Source: Niveispirillum cyanobacteriorum
GTDB lineage: Bacteria; Pseudomonadota; Alphaproteobacteria; Azospirillales; Azospirillaceae
Assembly (NCBI RefSeq): GCF_002868735.1
Contig: NZ_CP025611.1
Coordinates: 614,501-678,500 of the forward strand
DNA: 64,000 nucleotides
Reading direction: 5' to 3'
This document shows, piece by piece, positions 1 through 7,532 of the stretch. The position numbers were made by a program, and so were the translations under genes. Each line of letters starts with the position of its first letter. Position 1 is the first letter of the stretch. The notes below the pieces were generated by a model. The model ran no database searches, had not been told where the DNA came from, and was given only the letters and a program-made list of their open reading frames with translations.

Positions 1-1046
1 GCCAGGGCAAGGTTGCCGTCACCGCCAAGGATGGCAAGGTGACGGACGCCGCTGCCAAGCACATCATCATCGCCACCGGTGCCCGCGCCCGCGTGCTGCC
101 GGGCCTGGAGCCGGATGGCAAGCTGGTCTGGACCTATAAGGAAGCCATGGTGCCGACGGCCACGCCGAAGAGCATGCTGGTCATCGGCACCGGCGCCATC
201 GGCGTGGAATTTGCCTGTTTCTACAAGGCCATGGGCGTTGACGTGACCCTGGTGGAGGTCGTGGACCGCATCCTGCCGGTAGAAGACGAGGAAATCAGCG
301 CCTTTGCCGCCAAGGCCTTCACCAAGCAGGGTATCAAGATCAAGACCGGTGCCAAGGTCGTGAAGCTGGACCGCCACGCCGACAGCGTGACGGCCCATAT
401 TGACGTCGCCGGCAAGGTGGAGACGGTCACGGTTGACCGCATCATCTCCGCCGTCGGCATCGTCGCCAACACCGAAGGGCTGGGCCTGGAAAATACCAAG
501 GTCAAGCTGGACCGGGGTCACATCGTCAATGACGGCTATGGCCGCACCGACGAGCCGGGCGTTTATGCCATCGGCGACGTGGCCGGTGCCCCCTGGCTGG
601 CGCACAAGGCCAGCCATGAAGGCATCATCTGCGTGGAGAAGATTGCGGGCCTGCCGCATGTTCACACCATGGATAAGTCGAACATCCCTGGCTGCACCTA
701 TTCCTTCCCGCAGGTCGCCTCCGTCGGTCTGACCGAAGCCAAGGCCAAGGCCGCCGGTTATGAGATCAAGGTGGGCCGCTTCCCCTTCATCGGCAATGGC
801 AAGGCCATCGCGCTGGGTGAGCCGGAGGGCCTGGTCAAAACCGTGTTCGACGCCAAGACTGGCGAGCTGCTGGGCGCCCACATGATCGGCGCGGAAGTGA
901 CCGAACTGATCCAGGGCTATACCATCGGCAAGACGGCGGAACTGACGGAAGCAGAGTTCATGCACACCGTCTTCCCGCACCCGACCCTGTCGGAAATGAT
1001 GCATGAGTCGGTCCTGGCCGCGTATGGTCGGGCCATCCATTACTGA
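1..1046 (+). CDS. lpd: Dihydrolipoyl dehydrogenase (E3), C-terminal part
   Basis: Flavoprotein that reoxidises the lipoamide of 2-oxoacid dehydrogenase complexes with NAD+. The frame is open from base 3, so the gene is cut by the window edge; about 347 of the usual ~465 residues remain. Visible are the NAD-binding motif VIGTGAIGVEFA, the second FAD-binding motif YAIGDVAGAPWLAH and the C-terminal dimerisation/catalytic segment FPHPTLSEMMHE with its His-Glu pair. The N-terminal FAD site and the redox disulfide lie outside. A strong hairpin terminator follows directly, so it is probably the last gene of a dehydrogenase operon upstream. Family assignment is secure; which complex it serves cannot be told here. 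Confidence 0.96.
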   Translation, partial: QGKVAVTAKDGKVTDAAAKHIIIATGARARVLPGLEPDGKLVWTYKEAMVPTATPKSMLVIGTGAIGVEFACFYKAMGVDVTLVEVVDRILPVEDEEISAFAAKAFTKQGIKIKTGAKVVKLDRHADSVTAHIDVAGKVETVTVDRIISAVGIVANTEGLGLENTKVKLDRGHIVNDGYGRTDEPGVYAIGDVAGAPWLAHKASHEGIICVEKIAGLPHVHTMDKSNIPGCTYSFPQVASVGLTEAKAKAAGYEIKVGRFPFIGNGKAIALGEPEGLVKTVFDAKTGELLGAHMIGAEVTELIQGYTIGKTAELTEAEFMHTVFPHPTLSEMMHESVLAAYGRAIHY

Positions 1047-1070
1047 TCCGCCTCACGGCTGATCGATGCA

Positions 1071-1099
1071 ACGGCGGGGGAGCGATCCCCCGCCGTTTT
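1071..1099 (+). terminator. Rho-independent terminator after lpd
   Basis: Perfect 10-bp stem ACGGCGGGGG / CCCCCGCCGT (1071-1080 with 1087-1096), a 6-nt loop and a short T run on the plus strand, 25 bp after the lpd stop. Confidence 0.85.
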
Positions 1100-1122
1100 G
1101 CATTCACGGGGTCCCAAATGCA

Positions 1123-1152
1123 CAAAGGCCCCGCCAGGCGACGGGGCCTTTG
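1123..1152 (-). terminator. Terminator hairpin downstream of RTX gene 1
   Basis: Stem CAAAGGCCCCG / CGGGGCCTTTG with an 8-nt loop, 28 bp beyond the stop of the minus-strand RTX gene. It may act in both directions, but lpd already has its own terminator. Confidence 0.65.
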
Positions 1153-1179
1153 CTTTCCCGGCTAACGGGGTGGGGCTGA

Positions 1180-2478
1180 TTAACCCCAGAAGCCGGTATC
1201 GGTGGCGCCAGCGGGTGGCGATGTCTGCGCCGTGATGGCCATCAGACTGGAAAGCGGCAGATTGAACAGGCCGATGGCACTGCTGCTGGCTGTCGAAACA
1301 TTGACGCTGCTGCCGGGCAGGACGTTCAGCACGCTGTCGATCTGGCCGTCGCCGTCCAGATCGATCTCCACATTGGTGCCGCTGATCCGGCCATCATCTT
1401 CCGGCAGGGCGATGTTTTCGCCCCCGCTGATGACCGTCACGATCCAGTCCACGGTCTGAAAGAATAGACGGTCGCCCTCCACGGCCCGGAAATCCAGGAT
1501 CTGGTTGGCCAGATTGATGCGCTGTCCGTTATTCGTCAGGCTGACCCAGGAGCCGACAACATCGTCGGTGATGACGAAATTGTCGGCACCGGCGCCCCCG
1601 ATGGCAATATCATCGCGGTCCAGGATCAGGGTGTCGTCACCATCGCCACCAACCAGCGTGTCCCGGCCGGCCCCACCGATCAGCGTGTCATTCCCGGCCC
1701 TGCCCAGCAGCAGGTCATCACCATCGCCGCCAATCAGCAGATCATGGCCGGCGCCACCGCGCAGCACATCATTGCCCGCACCGCCGATAAGGGTCAGATC
1801 AGCCGTCTGGACGATCCGCACCGGTTCGGCTGGTATGATCTGAACCGGCTGATGGATGGGCAGCGGCACGGGTTGCACGATGGCAGAAGCCGTCTCTTCC
1901 TTTGCAACTGATTCTGGAGTGCCGCTGTTGATCAGCAGTGGCAGGGGGACCACGTGTGAGCGATCCTTATTCCCGTCATGGGATATGATGCTGACAGGCT
2001 GCGTATCGTTGCCAGGGTCGGCCAGCAATGCCAGGGCGGGCAGGGGAGGGGAGATGACATGAGGGTCGTCAGCCATTTCCGTGGCACTTGCCGGTTCGGT
2101 GGACAGATAGAAGTCCACGACCATTGCCAGGGCGGCCAGCACCACGACATTCTGCGCCTGACCATAGGAATCCTCGCCACGGCCCGTGGCGCGGGTCAGC
2201 AGGCGGCGCAGATCATCGCCTTCGACCAGAAGGTCGCGCGACATTTCATGCACAATGAACTTGCCTGCGATCCGGGCGACATGCACCAGAATGTCGCCTG
2301 TCCCCGCGTGATAGATCACGAACCAGGGATCCCCGGCGTCGCTGATGCCGGACGCGGTCTCGATCTCCACATTTTCCGCCGACAATGCATCGGACAGGCG
2401 GAACAGCTCGGCCTTTTCCTGGTTTGTCCATTGTCCGGTGCGTGCCACGGCCCGGATGAAACTCAGTACATCCCCCAA
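1180..2478 (-). CDS. RTX calcium-binding repeat protein, copy 1
   Basis: 432-residue protein of unknown function. Residues 1-95 form a domain shared with the copy at 3766-5319 (core GDPWFVIY, then [11 protein letters not shown]). Residues 110-126 ([15 protein letters not shown]) look like one membrane segment or a hydrophobic helix. A proline-rich linker follows, then about six glycine/aspartate nonapeptides of the hemolysin type (GGAGNDVLR and relatives, 231-285), a segment [14 protein letters not shown] typical of RTX C-terminal regions, and an EF-hand-like DLDGDGQID. It ends in TGFWG. The start is TTG at 2478 behind GGGGGAGGAA; no in-frame ATG gives the conserved N terminus. It lies 29 bp after its XRE gene, presumably one operon. 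RTX repeats suggest calcium-dependent folding outside the cytoplasm and perhaps type I secretion; no secretion genes are nearby. Confidence 0.85.
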   Translation of the reverse strand: MGDVLSFIRAVARTGQWTNQEKAELFRLSDALSAENVEIETASGISDAGDPWFVIYHAGTGDILVHVARIAGKFIVHEMSRDLLVEGDDLRRLLTRATGRGEDSYGQAQNVVVLAALAMVVDFYLSTEPASATEMADDPHVISPPLPALALLADPGNDTQPVSIISHDGNKDRSHVVPLPLLINSGTPESVAKEETASAIVQPVPLPIHQPVQIIPAEPVRIVQTADLTLIGGAGNDVLRGGAGHDLLIGGDGDDLLLGRAGNDTLIGGAGRDTLVGGDGDDTLILDRDDIAIGGAGADNFVITDDVVGSWVSLTNNGQRINLANQILDFRAVEGDRLFFQTVDWIVTVISGGENIALPEDDGRISGTNVEIDLDGDGQIDSVLNVLPGSSVNVSTASSSAIGLFNLPLSSLMAITAQTSPPAGATDTGFWG

Positions 2479-2507
2479 GGGTTCCTCCCCCTCTTGACCG
2501 CGCGCTT

Positions 2508-2849
2508 TTAGGCCCGGCCCGTCACATCGCTTGGAAACAGCAGGCGGAAAACATCGGGTTCATAAAAACGCAGCAGCATCTTGGCGAAATCCTGCCGCGG
2601 AACGCCGATACAGTCGGCCCATTGCTGAAAATGCTCGGACGGAACGCGGCCATGGCCGCCCTCCACCTGGCTGACGAAGGTGTAGTAGCGATAGCCAACC
2701 TGTTCGGCCAACTGCGCCTGTGTGATGCCCGCCGCCTCGCGCCGTGCCGACAGCCATTTGCCGGCCTGCTTGCGCATCTCCTTGGTCTGCTTGGCTTTCG
2801 GATTGTCCGCCGGGCGGGTTTTCGTCCGCTGTTCGGGTTCCGTGATCAT
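2508..2849 (-). CDS. XRE-family HTH regulator, copy 1
   Basis: 113-residue DNA-binding protein. The helix-turn-helix covers roughly residues 30-75 ([20 protein letters not shown], then a stretch identical in its paralogue that includes [14 protein letters not shown]). The C terminus ([12 protein letters not shown]) is also conserved between the copies. ATG 2849 is chosen over an in-frame GTG at 2861 because GGAGG lies 5 nt upstream. It is the first gene of a two-gene minus-strand unit with the RTX gene and is divergent from the repeat protein at 3041. The simplest inference is that it controls its own operon and the divergent gene through the shared TTTCAA-rich region. Targets are untested. 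Confidence 0.88.
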   Translation of the reverse strand: MITEPEQRTKTRPADNPKAKQTKEMRKQAGKWLSARREAAGITQAQLAEQVGYRYYTFVSQVEGGHGRVPSEHFQQWADCIGVPRQDFAKMLLRFYEPDVFRLLFPSDVTGRA

Positions 2850-2907
2850 CACCGCCTCCACGCTCCACTGCCGTCAACGCTGGCACAAGCCTGTTGTATG
2901 CGCAAGA

Positions 2908-2963
2908 TTGAATTTCAAATAACATAGTTTCAAAAATGCTTGACTGTAAATTCAAGTTTCAAG
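2908..2963. promoter_or_regulatory. Divergent control region with TTTCAA repeats (module 1)
   Basis: TTGAA-T-TTCAA inverted repeat at 2908-2918, then further TTTCAA copies at 2928 and 2957 and ATTCAAG at 2950, between the divergent XRE gene and the 3041 gene. Such spaced repeats are the likely XRE operator. This is inference from position and repetition only. Confidence 0.45.
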
Positions 2964-2968
2964 ATTAC
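2940..2968 (+). promoter_or_regulatory. Promoter shared with module 2, reading toward 3041
   Basis: TTGACT (2940-2945), a 17-bp spacer and GATTAC (2963-2968). The same arrangement with matching flanks (TTTCA, then GATTACTG) occurs at 5814-5842 upstream of the second XRE gene. Conservation between the copies supports function. Confidence 0.55.
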
Positions 2969-3040
2969 TGTACATCGCGACGGCCACTGGCGGGACCTTC
3001 CCGCCGATGTGGTGCTTCGCATTCCTCAGGAGAAAAAGAG

Positions 3041-3586
3041 ATGTTTGTTGCTGATAATGCGGGTCTGCCGCCCGCCGGTGAAGTGACCATCACCTCCCTG
3101 CCGGTCATCGGCGGTGAGATAAAGATTCTACCGTTCCCCATGCCGGGTGATGATGGTGTGGTCACCATCATGCCGGTTGAAGATGGTCAGATGACGATCC
3201 TGCCCTATCCGCTGCCCACGGATGATGGCGTCTTCACCATTCTGCCGTTTCCGATGCCGGGCGATGGCGTTTTCAACATCCTGCCGGTCGATTTCGACTT
3301 CAGCGCCGTCAGTTCCATCACCCTGGGTGAGTTCAACTTCGGTGCCCTGGACTGGAACGCGCTGCTGCCGGCAGAGTTCGTGCAGCTGGCCGGCTTCGGC
3401 TTCCAGTCTTTCAGCGTTCTGGACGGTGTCGTCAGCCTGACGCTGCTGGACGGGTCGATTTTCGAACTGTCGCTGGGCGCCACGGAGCCAGTGTCGGTGG
3501 ACGGTATCGAAGGCGGTCGCCTGATGGTCGATCCGTCAACGCTGACCGGCGCCCTGCTGGACGGCTTCAACGCCGGCTGGATCTGA
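3041..3586 (+). CDS. Unknown repeat protein between the two RTX modules
   Basis: 181-residue protein that I do not recognise. Its first ~85 residues consist of imperfect repeats built on a TILPFPMPGDDG-like unit (VTITSLPVIGG, IKILPFPMPGDDG, VTIMPVEDG, MTILPYPLPTDDG, FTILPFPMPGDG, FNILPV), which suggests short beta strands joined by Pro/Asp/Gly turns. The remainder is hydrophobic and acidic with almost no lysine or arginine. There is no signal peptide or membrane helix. ATG 3041 is chosen because AGGAG lies 8 nt upstream; an in-frame ATG at 2936 would lie upstream of the predicted -10. A single-gene transcript facing away from XRE copy 1. The low positive charge and acidic Gly/Asp turns would suit an exported calcium-associated protein, but that is a guess. 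Confidence 0.72.
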   Translation: MFVADNAGLPPAGEVTITSLPVIGGEIKILPFPMPGDDGVVTIMPVEDGQMTILPYPLPTDDGVFTILPFPMPGDGVFNILPVDFDFSAVSSITLGEFNFGALDWNALLPAEFVQLAGFGFQSFSVLDGVVSLTLLDGSIFELSLGATEPVSVDGIEGGRLMVDPSTLTGALLDGFNAGWI

Positions 3587-3634
3587 TCCGATGGTGCGGC
3601 CTGACCTGATGGTCGGTCGCATCATGGGAAGGGT

Positions 3635-3730
3635 CCGGCCGTCACGACGTCTGATCCACGGATGACGGCCGGGCGGCGGGCCGGGCATATACGACCCATT
3701 GGTCAGAATGGGACGAACCCGGCCCGCCGC
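3635..3730. other. Two large hairpins between convergent genes
   Basis: Stem 1: CCGGCCGTCA (3635-3644) with TGACGGCCGG (3663-3672). Stem 2: GCGGCGGGCCGGG (3673-3685) with CCCGGCCCGCCGC (3718-3730), enclosing a further CCCATT/AATGGG stem (3695-3712). No T tract follows on either side, so this is not a classical terminator, although it sits between the 3' ends of the 3041 gene and RTX copy 2. Confidence 0.7.
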
Positions 3731-3765
3731 AACCGGTTGGTATTATTGACTGCCGGCGCGGGCCT

Positions 3766-5319
3766 TCAACCCCAATAGCCGCTATCGACACCCGGCTCGA
3801 TACCGGTGATGGTCATATGGTCGGCAGCGTTGAGATCGCCGGTATTGTCCGCGCGGTCATCTGACATGGCGGCCCGCACCCGCAGGATCATGTCGATCAC
3901 ACCGTCGCCGTCCGTATCCAGCTCTATCTCGGTGAAACCGCCATCCCCACCATTGCCGCTGGGCAGCAGGCTGTTGCCAGGGGGGACGAAGCTGGTATGG
4001 CCATCGCCGCCGGACGTGATTCCAAAGTCGCCGCCACCGCCAGCACCTTCAGTGCCGCTACCATTCTCCGTCGGAACCGTCGGATGTGCGGGGCCGGTAT
4101 CGACCATACGGTTGCCGCCATCGCCGTCCTGACCATGATCAATGACGCCCTTGTCGTCACCTCCCTTGATCTCGGGACCTGGGGCGGGGTCCGGCTTCTG
4201 TCCGCCGCCTGGCGCCAGGATCTCAACCGATACCTGCCAGCGCCCTGCCGCGAAATTCAGGCTGTCGCCTTCGACCAGCTTGAAATCCTGAATGCTGTTG
4301 ATGAAAGTCACGGCCTGGCCGGCTTGTTTCAGCGCAACCCAGTTACTGACCAGATTGTCGGTGATGATGAAGCGGTCGGCGCCCGCACCACCTTCCGCGA
4401 CGTCCTGGCTGTCAACCACCAGCGTATCGTTACCGTCGCCGCCGTTCAGCGTGTCATGGCCATTGCCGCCGACCAATGTGTCGTTGCCAGCGCCACCGAC
4501 CAGCAGATCATTTCCGTCACCGCCAACCAGCAGGTCGTTGCCGGCCCCTCCAACCAGTATGTCGTTGCCCGCCCCACCGGTCAGCACATCGTCCCCATCC
4601 GTCCCGGTCAGCGATACCGGTATAATATCCGGCGACGGGAAGGGTAGGGCGGCCAGATGCGTCCCCCCCCCTGTCCTGGTGGCGGAAGGTTGGCTGGACA
4701 GGCTGTCCGTGGTGCCGCGTCCGGCCCGGTCTGCGGCCGTCAGGATCATGCTTTCGCCAACCACGGGCAGGGCGGACCATTGTCCCTGTCCATGCGACCG
4801 GTCGGCTGCCGCCTTGTCTGCGGTTGCTGGCTCGGGCGGGGGCAGGTCGATATGGGTATGCACCGCAATGGCGGCCGCCGCCAAAGCCAGCGGCATTTCC
4901 GGCTCTTCCTGCGGCGTGGCCTGCGCCTTTTCCGTGTTCAGGAAGAAATCGACGACCAGGGCCAGGGCCGCCAGAACCACCACATTATTGTAGTTGCCGT
5001 TCGCTGCCTCTGCCGCTTCCACGCCGGACGTGCGGTTGACCAGACGGCGCAGATCATCGCCTTCCAGCAGCAGATCGCCCGACATGTCATGGACAACAAA
5101 TTTGCCGGCAATACGCGCGACATGCACCAGCACGTCGCCGGTTTCCGCCTCATACACAATGAACCAGGGGTCGCCGGTGTCGCTGATGCCGGTTGCCGTT
5201 TCGATCCCCGCACCATGGGCAGACAGGTCCTCTGCCAGGCGGAAAAGCTCCGCCTTCTCCTGGTTGGTCCAGTAGCCGGTTTGCGTCACGGCCCGTATGA
5301 ACCGCAGCACGTCGCCCAA
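3766..5319 (-). CDS. RTX calcium-binding repeat protein, copy 2
   Basis: 517-residue paralogue of the 1180-2478 product with the same order of parts: conserved N-terminal domain ([19 protein letters not shown]), hydrophobic helix [15 protein letters not shown] near residue 115, a linker, about seven RTX nonapeptides around residues 240-305 (GGAGNDILV and similar), [17 protein letters not shown], and an EF-hand-like DTDGDGVID. It ends SGYWG. It differs by a glycine-rich insertion of about 80 residues after the repeats. The start is again TTG (5319), behind AAGGGGGG. A run of nine C at 4663-4671 (G in the coding strand) lies in the linker and could slip. It sits 71 bp downstream of XRE copy 2. 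Function unknown; calcium binding follows from the motifs. Confidence 0.85.
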   Translation of the reverse strand: MGDVLRFIRAVTQTGYWTNQEKAELFRLAEDLSAHGAGIETATGISDTGDPWFIVYEAETGDVLVHVARIAGKFVVHDMSGDLLLEGDDLRRLVNRTSGVEAAEAANGNYNNVVVLAALALVVDFFLNTEKAQATPQEEPEMPLALAAAAIAVHTHIDLPPPEPATADKAAADRSHGQGQWSALPVVGESMILTAADRAGRGTTDSLSSQPSATRTGGGTHLAALPFPSPDIIPVSLTGTDGDDVLTGGAGNDILVGGAGNDLLVGGDGNDLLVGGAGNDTLVGGNGHDTLNGGDGNDTLVVDSQDVAEGGAGADRFIITDNLVSNWVALKQAGQAVTFINSIQDFKLVEGDSLNFAAGRWQVSVEILAPGGGQKPDPAPGPEIKGGDDKGVIDHGQDGDGGNRMVDTGPAHPTVPTENGSGTEGAGGGGDFGITSGGDGHTSFVPPGNSLLPSGNGGDGGFTEIELDTDGDGVIDMILRVRAAMSDDRADNTGDLNAADHMTITGIEPGVDSGYWG

Positions 5320-5390
5320 ATGTGCCCCCCTTGATTAACGGTGCCACTGGCCCCAAGCCCAGACACCCGCCTCAAGCCCTTTGATTCTGT

Positions 5391-5720
5391 TTACTCTGCA
5401 ATCGGAAACAGCAGGCGGTGGATTTCCGGTTCATAGTAACCCAGCAGCTTCTTCGCAAACGCCTGCGGGTCCACGCTGATCGCCTGGGCCCACAGTTCGA
5501 AATGTTCGGAAGGAACGCGGCCGTGGCCGCCTTCGACCTGACTGACGAAAGTGTAATAACGATAGCCGACATGATCGGCAACCTGCGCCTGGGTCACACC
5601 AGCCTTCTCACGCTGTGCGCTGAGCCATCGACCGGCGTCCCGGCGCATCTGCCGGGTCAGTTTCGTCTTTTCACTTTCCTCGCCACGCGGTTTGGCGCGC
5701 GGGGTCGCTGCTGCGGCCAT
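5391..5720 (-). CDS. XRE-family HTH regulator, copy 2
   Basis: 109-residue paralogue of the 2508-2849 regulator. The block from [13 protein letters not shown] to PSEHF, covering the recognition helix and following turn, is identical in both, so both should bind the same or very similar DNA. The C terminus YEPEIHRLLFPIAE matches copy 1. The start is ATG 5720 with CTGGAG upstream; the frame is open farther up to a TTG at 5792, but that stretch has no counterpart in copy 1 and overlaps the promoter region. First gene of the unit with RTX copy 2. Cross-regulation between the two modules is the natural inference. Confidence 0.88.
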   Translation of the reverse strand: MAAAATPRAKPRGEESEKTKLTRQMRRDAGRWLSAQREKAGVTQAQVADHVGYRYYTFVSQVEGGHGRVPSEHFELWAQAISVDPQAFAKKLLGYYEPEIHRLLFPIAE

Positions 5721-5786
5721 AAGCGGATACTCCAGACTTCTTGCCCAGAAAGTCGCATTTCCGCTCCGCAGGGGCAAGCGGCAAAA

Positions 5787-5842
5787 TTTCAAACTCGCTC
5801 ATTACAAAATCGCTTGACATAAACTCGCTGTTTCAGGATTAC
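5787..5842 (+). promoter_or_regulatory. Second copy of the shared promoter/operator element
   Basis: TTTCAAA at 5787-5793, then TTGACA (5814-5819), a 17-bp spacer and GATTAC (5837-5842). The layout matches 2913-2968 of module 1 and the orientation is away from XRE copy 2. No convincing gene follows on the plus strand; see the structured region at 5895-6076. Confidence 0.55.
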
Positions 5843-5894
5843 TGGACTCGTTCGAGGCCAGAGCATCGCCCCTGTCTTTGGTCCCGGACAAAGC

Positions 5895-6076
5895 ACCCAG
5901 GGGGCGGTTCCCTGCCGTCCCCTGGGTCCTTCCGAACCTGATACCGTTGATGCCGTGCCCCATCCAGCATCGACGGCTAAGGCGCCAGCAGTCCGGCTGC
6001 CCCAAAACCGGACATGCTGGGTGACGGGCCGGTCGGGGGACCTTATCGCCCCTTGGTCTTCTGTCCGACCCGTCAC
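5895..6076 (+). ncRNA. Possible structured transcript downstream of module 2 promoter
   Basis: The 5721-6423 stretch holds no credible gene. Downstream of the rightward promoter there are a 9-bp stem ACCCAGGGG/CCCCTGGGT (5895-5903 with 5919-5927) and a long stem GTGACGGG...TCGG pairing with CCGA/CCCGTCAC (6021-6036 with 6065-6076, 12 pairs and a 4-nt bulge). Reading frames here are short and lack ribosome sites. Either a non-coding RNA or a decayed partner gene of the module would fit. Very tentative. Confidence 0.25.
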
Positions 6077-6383
6077 ATTGCCTTCTAAGGGGGCCTCCCC
6101 GGGCAGCCACGAAGCCGCCCTGACCAGACCGCGCTAGGTCTTATGCCTTATCCGTATCGGGATATGCATTTCGGGCATAACAGGTTTCAGTTTTGTTTCC
6201 GGACTGGCAAAATCAAAAAATGCCGTTTTGCCGAACAAAAACGCATTTGTTTCAATTGTAACCGCCATCTGCTACGGCATTTTCTGCCGAAGTGCCCATT
6301 ATATAGGCAATTGTAACAATCGTACCGTATCGCCGTAAGATAACTTCTTTGACATCTCAAAGGCTTAGGTTTCCCTAAGGGAA

Positions 6384-6399
6384 GGGCACGCAAATTGCT
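6384..6399 (+). promoter_or_regulatory. Sigma-54 (-24/-12) promoter
   Basis: GGGCACG-CAAA-TTGCT matches the RpoN consensus TGGCACG-N4-TTGCW in all but the first base, with the required GG-N10-GC spacing (6385-6386 and 6397-6398). It predicts a start near 6410, 32 bases before ATG 6442. Sigma-54 control is common for flagellar and chemotaxis genes. Confidence 0.7.
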
Positions 6400-6400
6400 T

Positions 6401-6431
6401 TTTGTCATGCGGATTGTTAGCGCATGACAAA
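6401..6431. repeat. 11-bp inverted repeat at the predicted transcription start
   Basis: TTTGTCATGCG (6401-6411) and CGCATGACAAA (6421-6431), perfect, with 9 bases between. It covers the predicted sigma-54 start point and the upstream in-frame ATG 6424, so it may be an operator. Confidence 0.6.
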
Positions 6432-6441
6432 GGCAGACCCC

Positions 6442-7476
6442 ATGGATAACAGCCTGATCGACCTCACCCGCAATGTGCTGGACGTGGCGAGCCAGAAGGT
6501 TTCCGCCATTGAAGACATCAACCGCACAACCAAGATGCTCGCCTTCAACGCATTGATCGAGGCGGGGCGCGCGGGCGATGCGGGCCGCGGATTCGCGGTG
6601 GTGGCCAATGAAGTGAACTCCATTTCCCGACAGGTCAGCGTCGTGGCCAGTGAGCTGCGCACAGAAATTGGGCAACTCGTGGATCGCATGGCGACCGTGG
6701 GCGAGGATCTGATGGTCCGCTTCCGGGGGCAGCGGCTGGCTGATCTGGCCCTGAACATGATCGAGATCATCGATCGCAATCTTTATGAGCGTTCCTGCGA
6801 TGTGCGCTGGTGGGCAACCGATAAGGCCGTTGTCGATTGCCTGGCTGCGCCGTCGGCAGAGGCAACGTCCTTCGCCTCATCCCGTCTGGGCGTGATCCTG
6901 GACAGCTATACGGTTTATCTTGACCTCTGGGTGGCTGACCGAAACGGACGCGTCATTGCCACAGGCCGTCCGCGCCGCTTCCCACAGGCCATCGGCACCA
7001 ATGTCGCCAATGAGCCCTGGTTCCGGCAGGCGCTGAATACCCGCGACGGATCCGACTTCGCGGTTGTTGATGTCACCACCAATGGTGTTCTGGATGGCCG
7101 AACCGTCGCCACATACTCCACCGCCGTGCGCCGCGATGGGGCCGTGGATGGTGAAGTGATCGGCGCCATGGGCATCTTCTTCGACTGGGAACCACAGGCC
7201 CGCGCCGTTACCGCCGGCGTGCGTCTGGATCGCAGTGAGGAGGCCAGTACACGGTGTCTGCTGGTCGATGCCTCCGGTCGCATCATCGCGTCCTCTGACG
7301 GGCGCGGGCAATTGACCGAAACCTTTCCCCTGGAAACCCAGGGGCGCCCCATGGGCCATTATGTGGACAGGTTCGGGCGGTTGGTCGGTTTCGCCCTGAC
7401 ACCGGGATATGAGACCTATCGTGGCCTTGGTTGGTACGGGGTAATCGTCCAGACAGGTGGCGAGACTGCGCACTGA
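6442..7476 (+). CDS. Receptor-like protein: MCP signalling tip followed by Cache-like sensor
   Basis: 344-residue protein with unusual order. Residues ~5-75 resemble the cytoplasmic tip of a methyl-accepting chemotaxis protein (MLAFNALIEAGRAGDAGRGF, then AVVANEVNSISRQ). Residues ~110-330 look like a Cache-type ligand-binding region (LWVADRNGRVIATGRP, NVANEPWFRQAL, GAMGIFFDW, LLVDASGRIIASSDGRG). No signal peptide or membrane helix is visible, so the sensor should be cytoplasmic. In normal receptors the sensor comes first. ATG 6442 (AAAGG 9 nt upstream) is preferred to ATG 6424, which would leave a leader of only 14 bases. Expressed alone from a sigma-54 promoter and followed by a terminator. 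It probably joins chemoreceptor arrays through the tip, but ligand and partners are unknown. Confidence 0.8.
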   Translation: MDNSLIDLTRNVLDVASQKVSAIEDINRTTKMLAFNALIEAGRAGDAGRGFAVVANEVNSISRQVSVVASELRTEIGQLVDRMATVGEDLMVRFRGQRLADLALNMIEIIDRNLYERSCDVRWWATDKAVVDCLAAPSAEATSFASSRLGVILDSYTVYLDLWVADRNGRVIATGRPRRFPQAIGTNVANEPWFRQALNTRDGSDFAVVDVTTNGVLDGRTVATYSTAVRRDGAVDGEVIGAMGIFFDWEPQARAVTAGVRLDRSEEASTRCLLVDASGRIIASSDGRGQLTETFPLETQGRPMGHYVDRFGRLVGFALTPGYETYRGLGWYGVIVQTGGETAH

Positions 7477-7503
7477 TCCGTCAAATCACGAGCAATGTTT
7501 GGG

Positions 7504-7532
7504 GGGCGCCGGCCATGAGTCGGCGCCCTTTT
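7504..7532 (+). terminator. Terminator after the receptor-like gene
   Basis: Stem GGGCGCCG (7504-7511) with CGGCGCCC (7521-7528), a 9-nt loop and TTTT, 27 bp after the stop at 7476. Confidence 0.85.

Noticed and set aside
1180..5320. Secreted RTX toxin of a classical type
   Set aside because: The proteins are short, have an N-terminal hydrophobic helix and lack toxin, protease or lipase domains; no acyltransferase or type I secretion genes are nearby.
5955..6137. Small plus-strand frame downstream of the module 2 promoter
   Set aside because: No ribosome site, no resemblance to the 3041 protein, and it overlaps stable stems.
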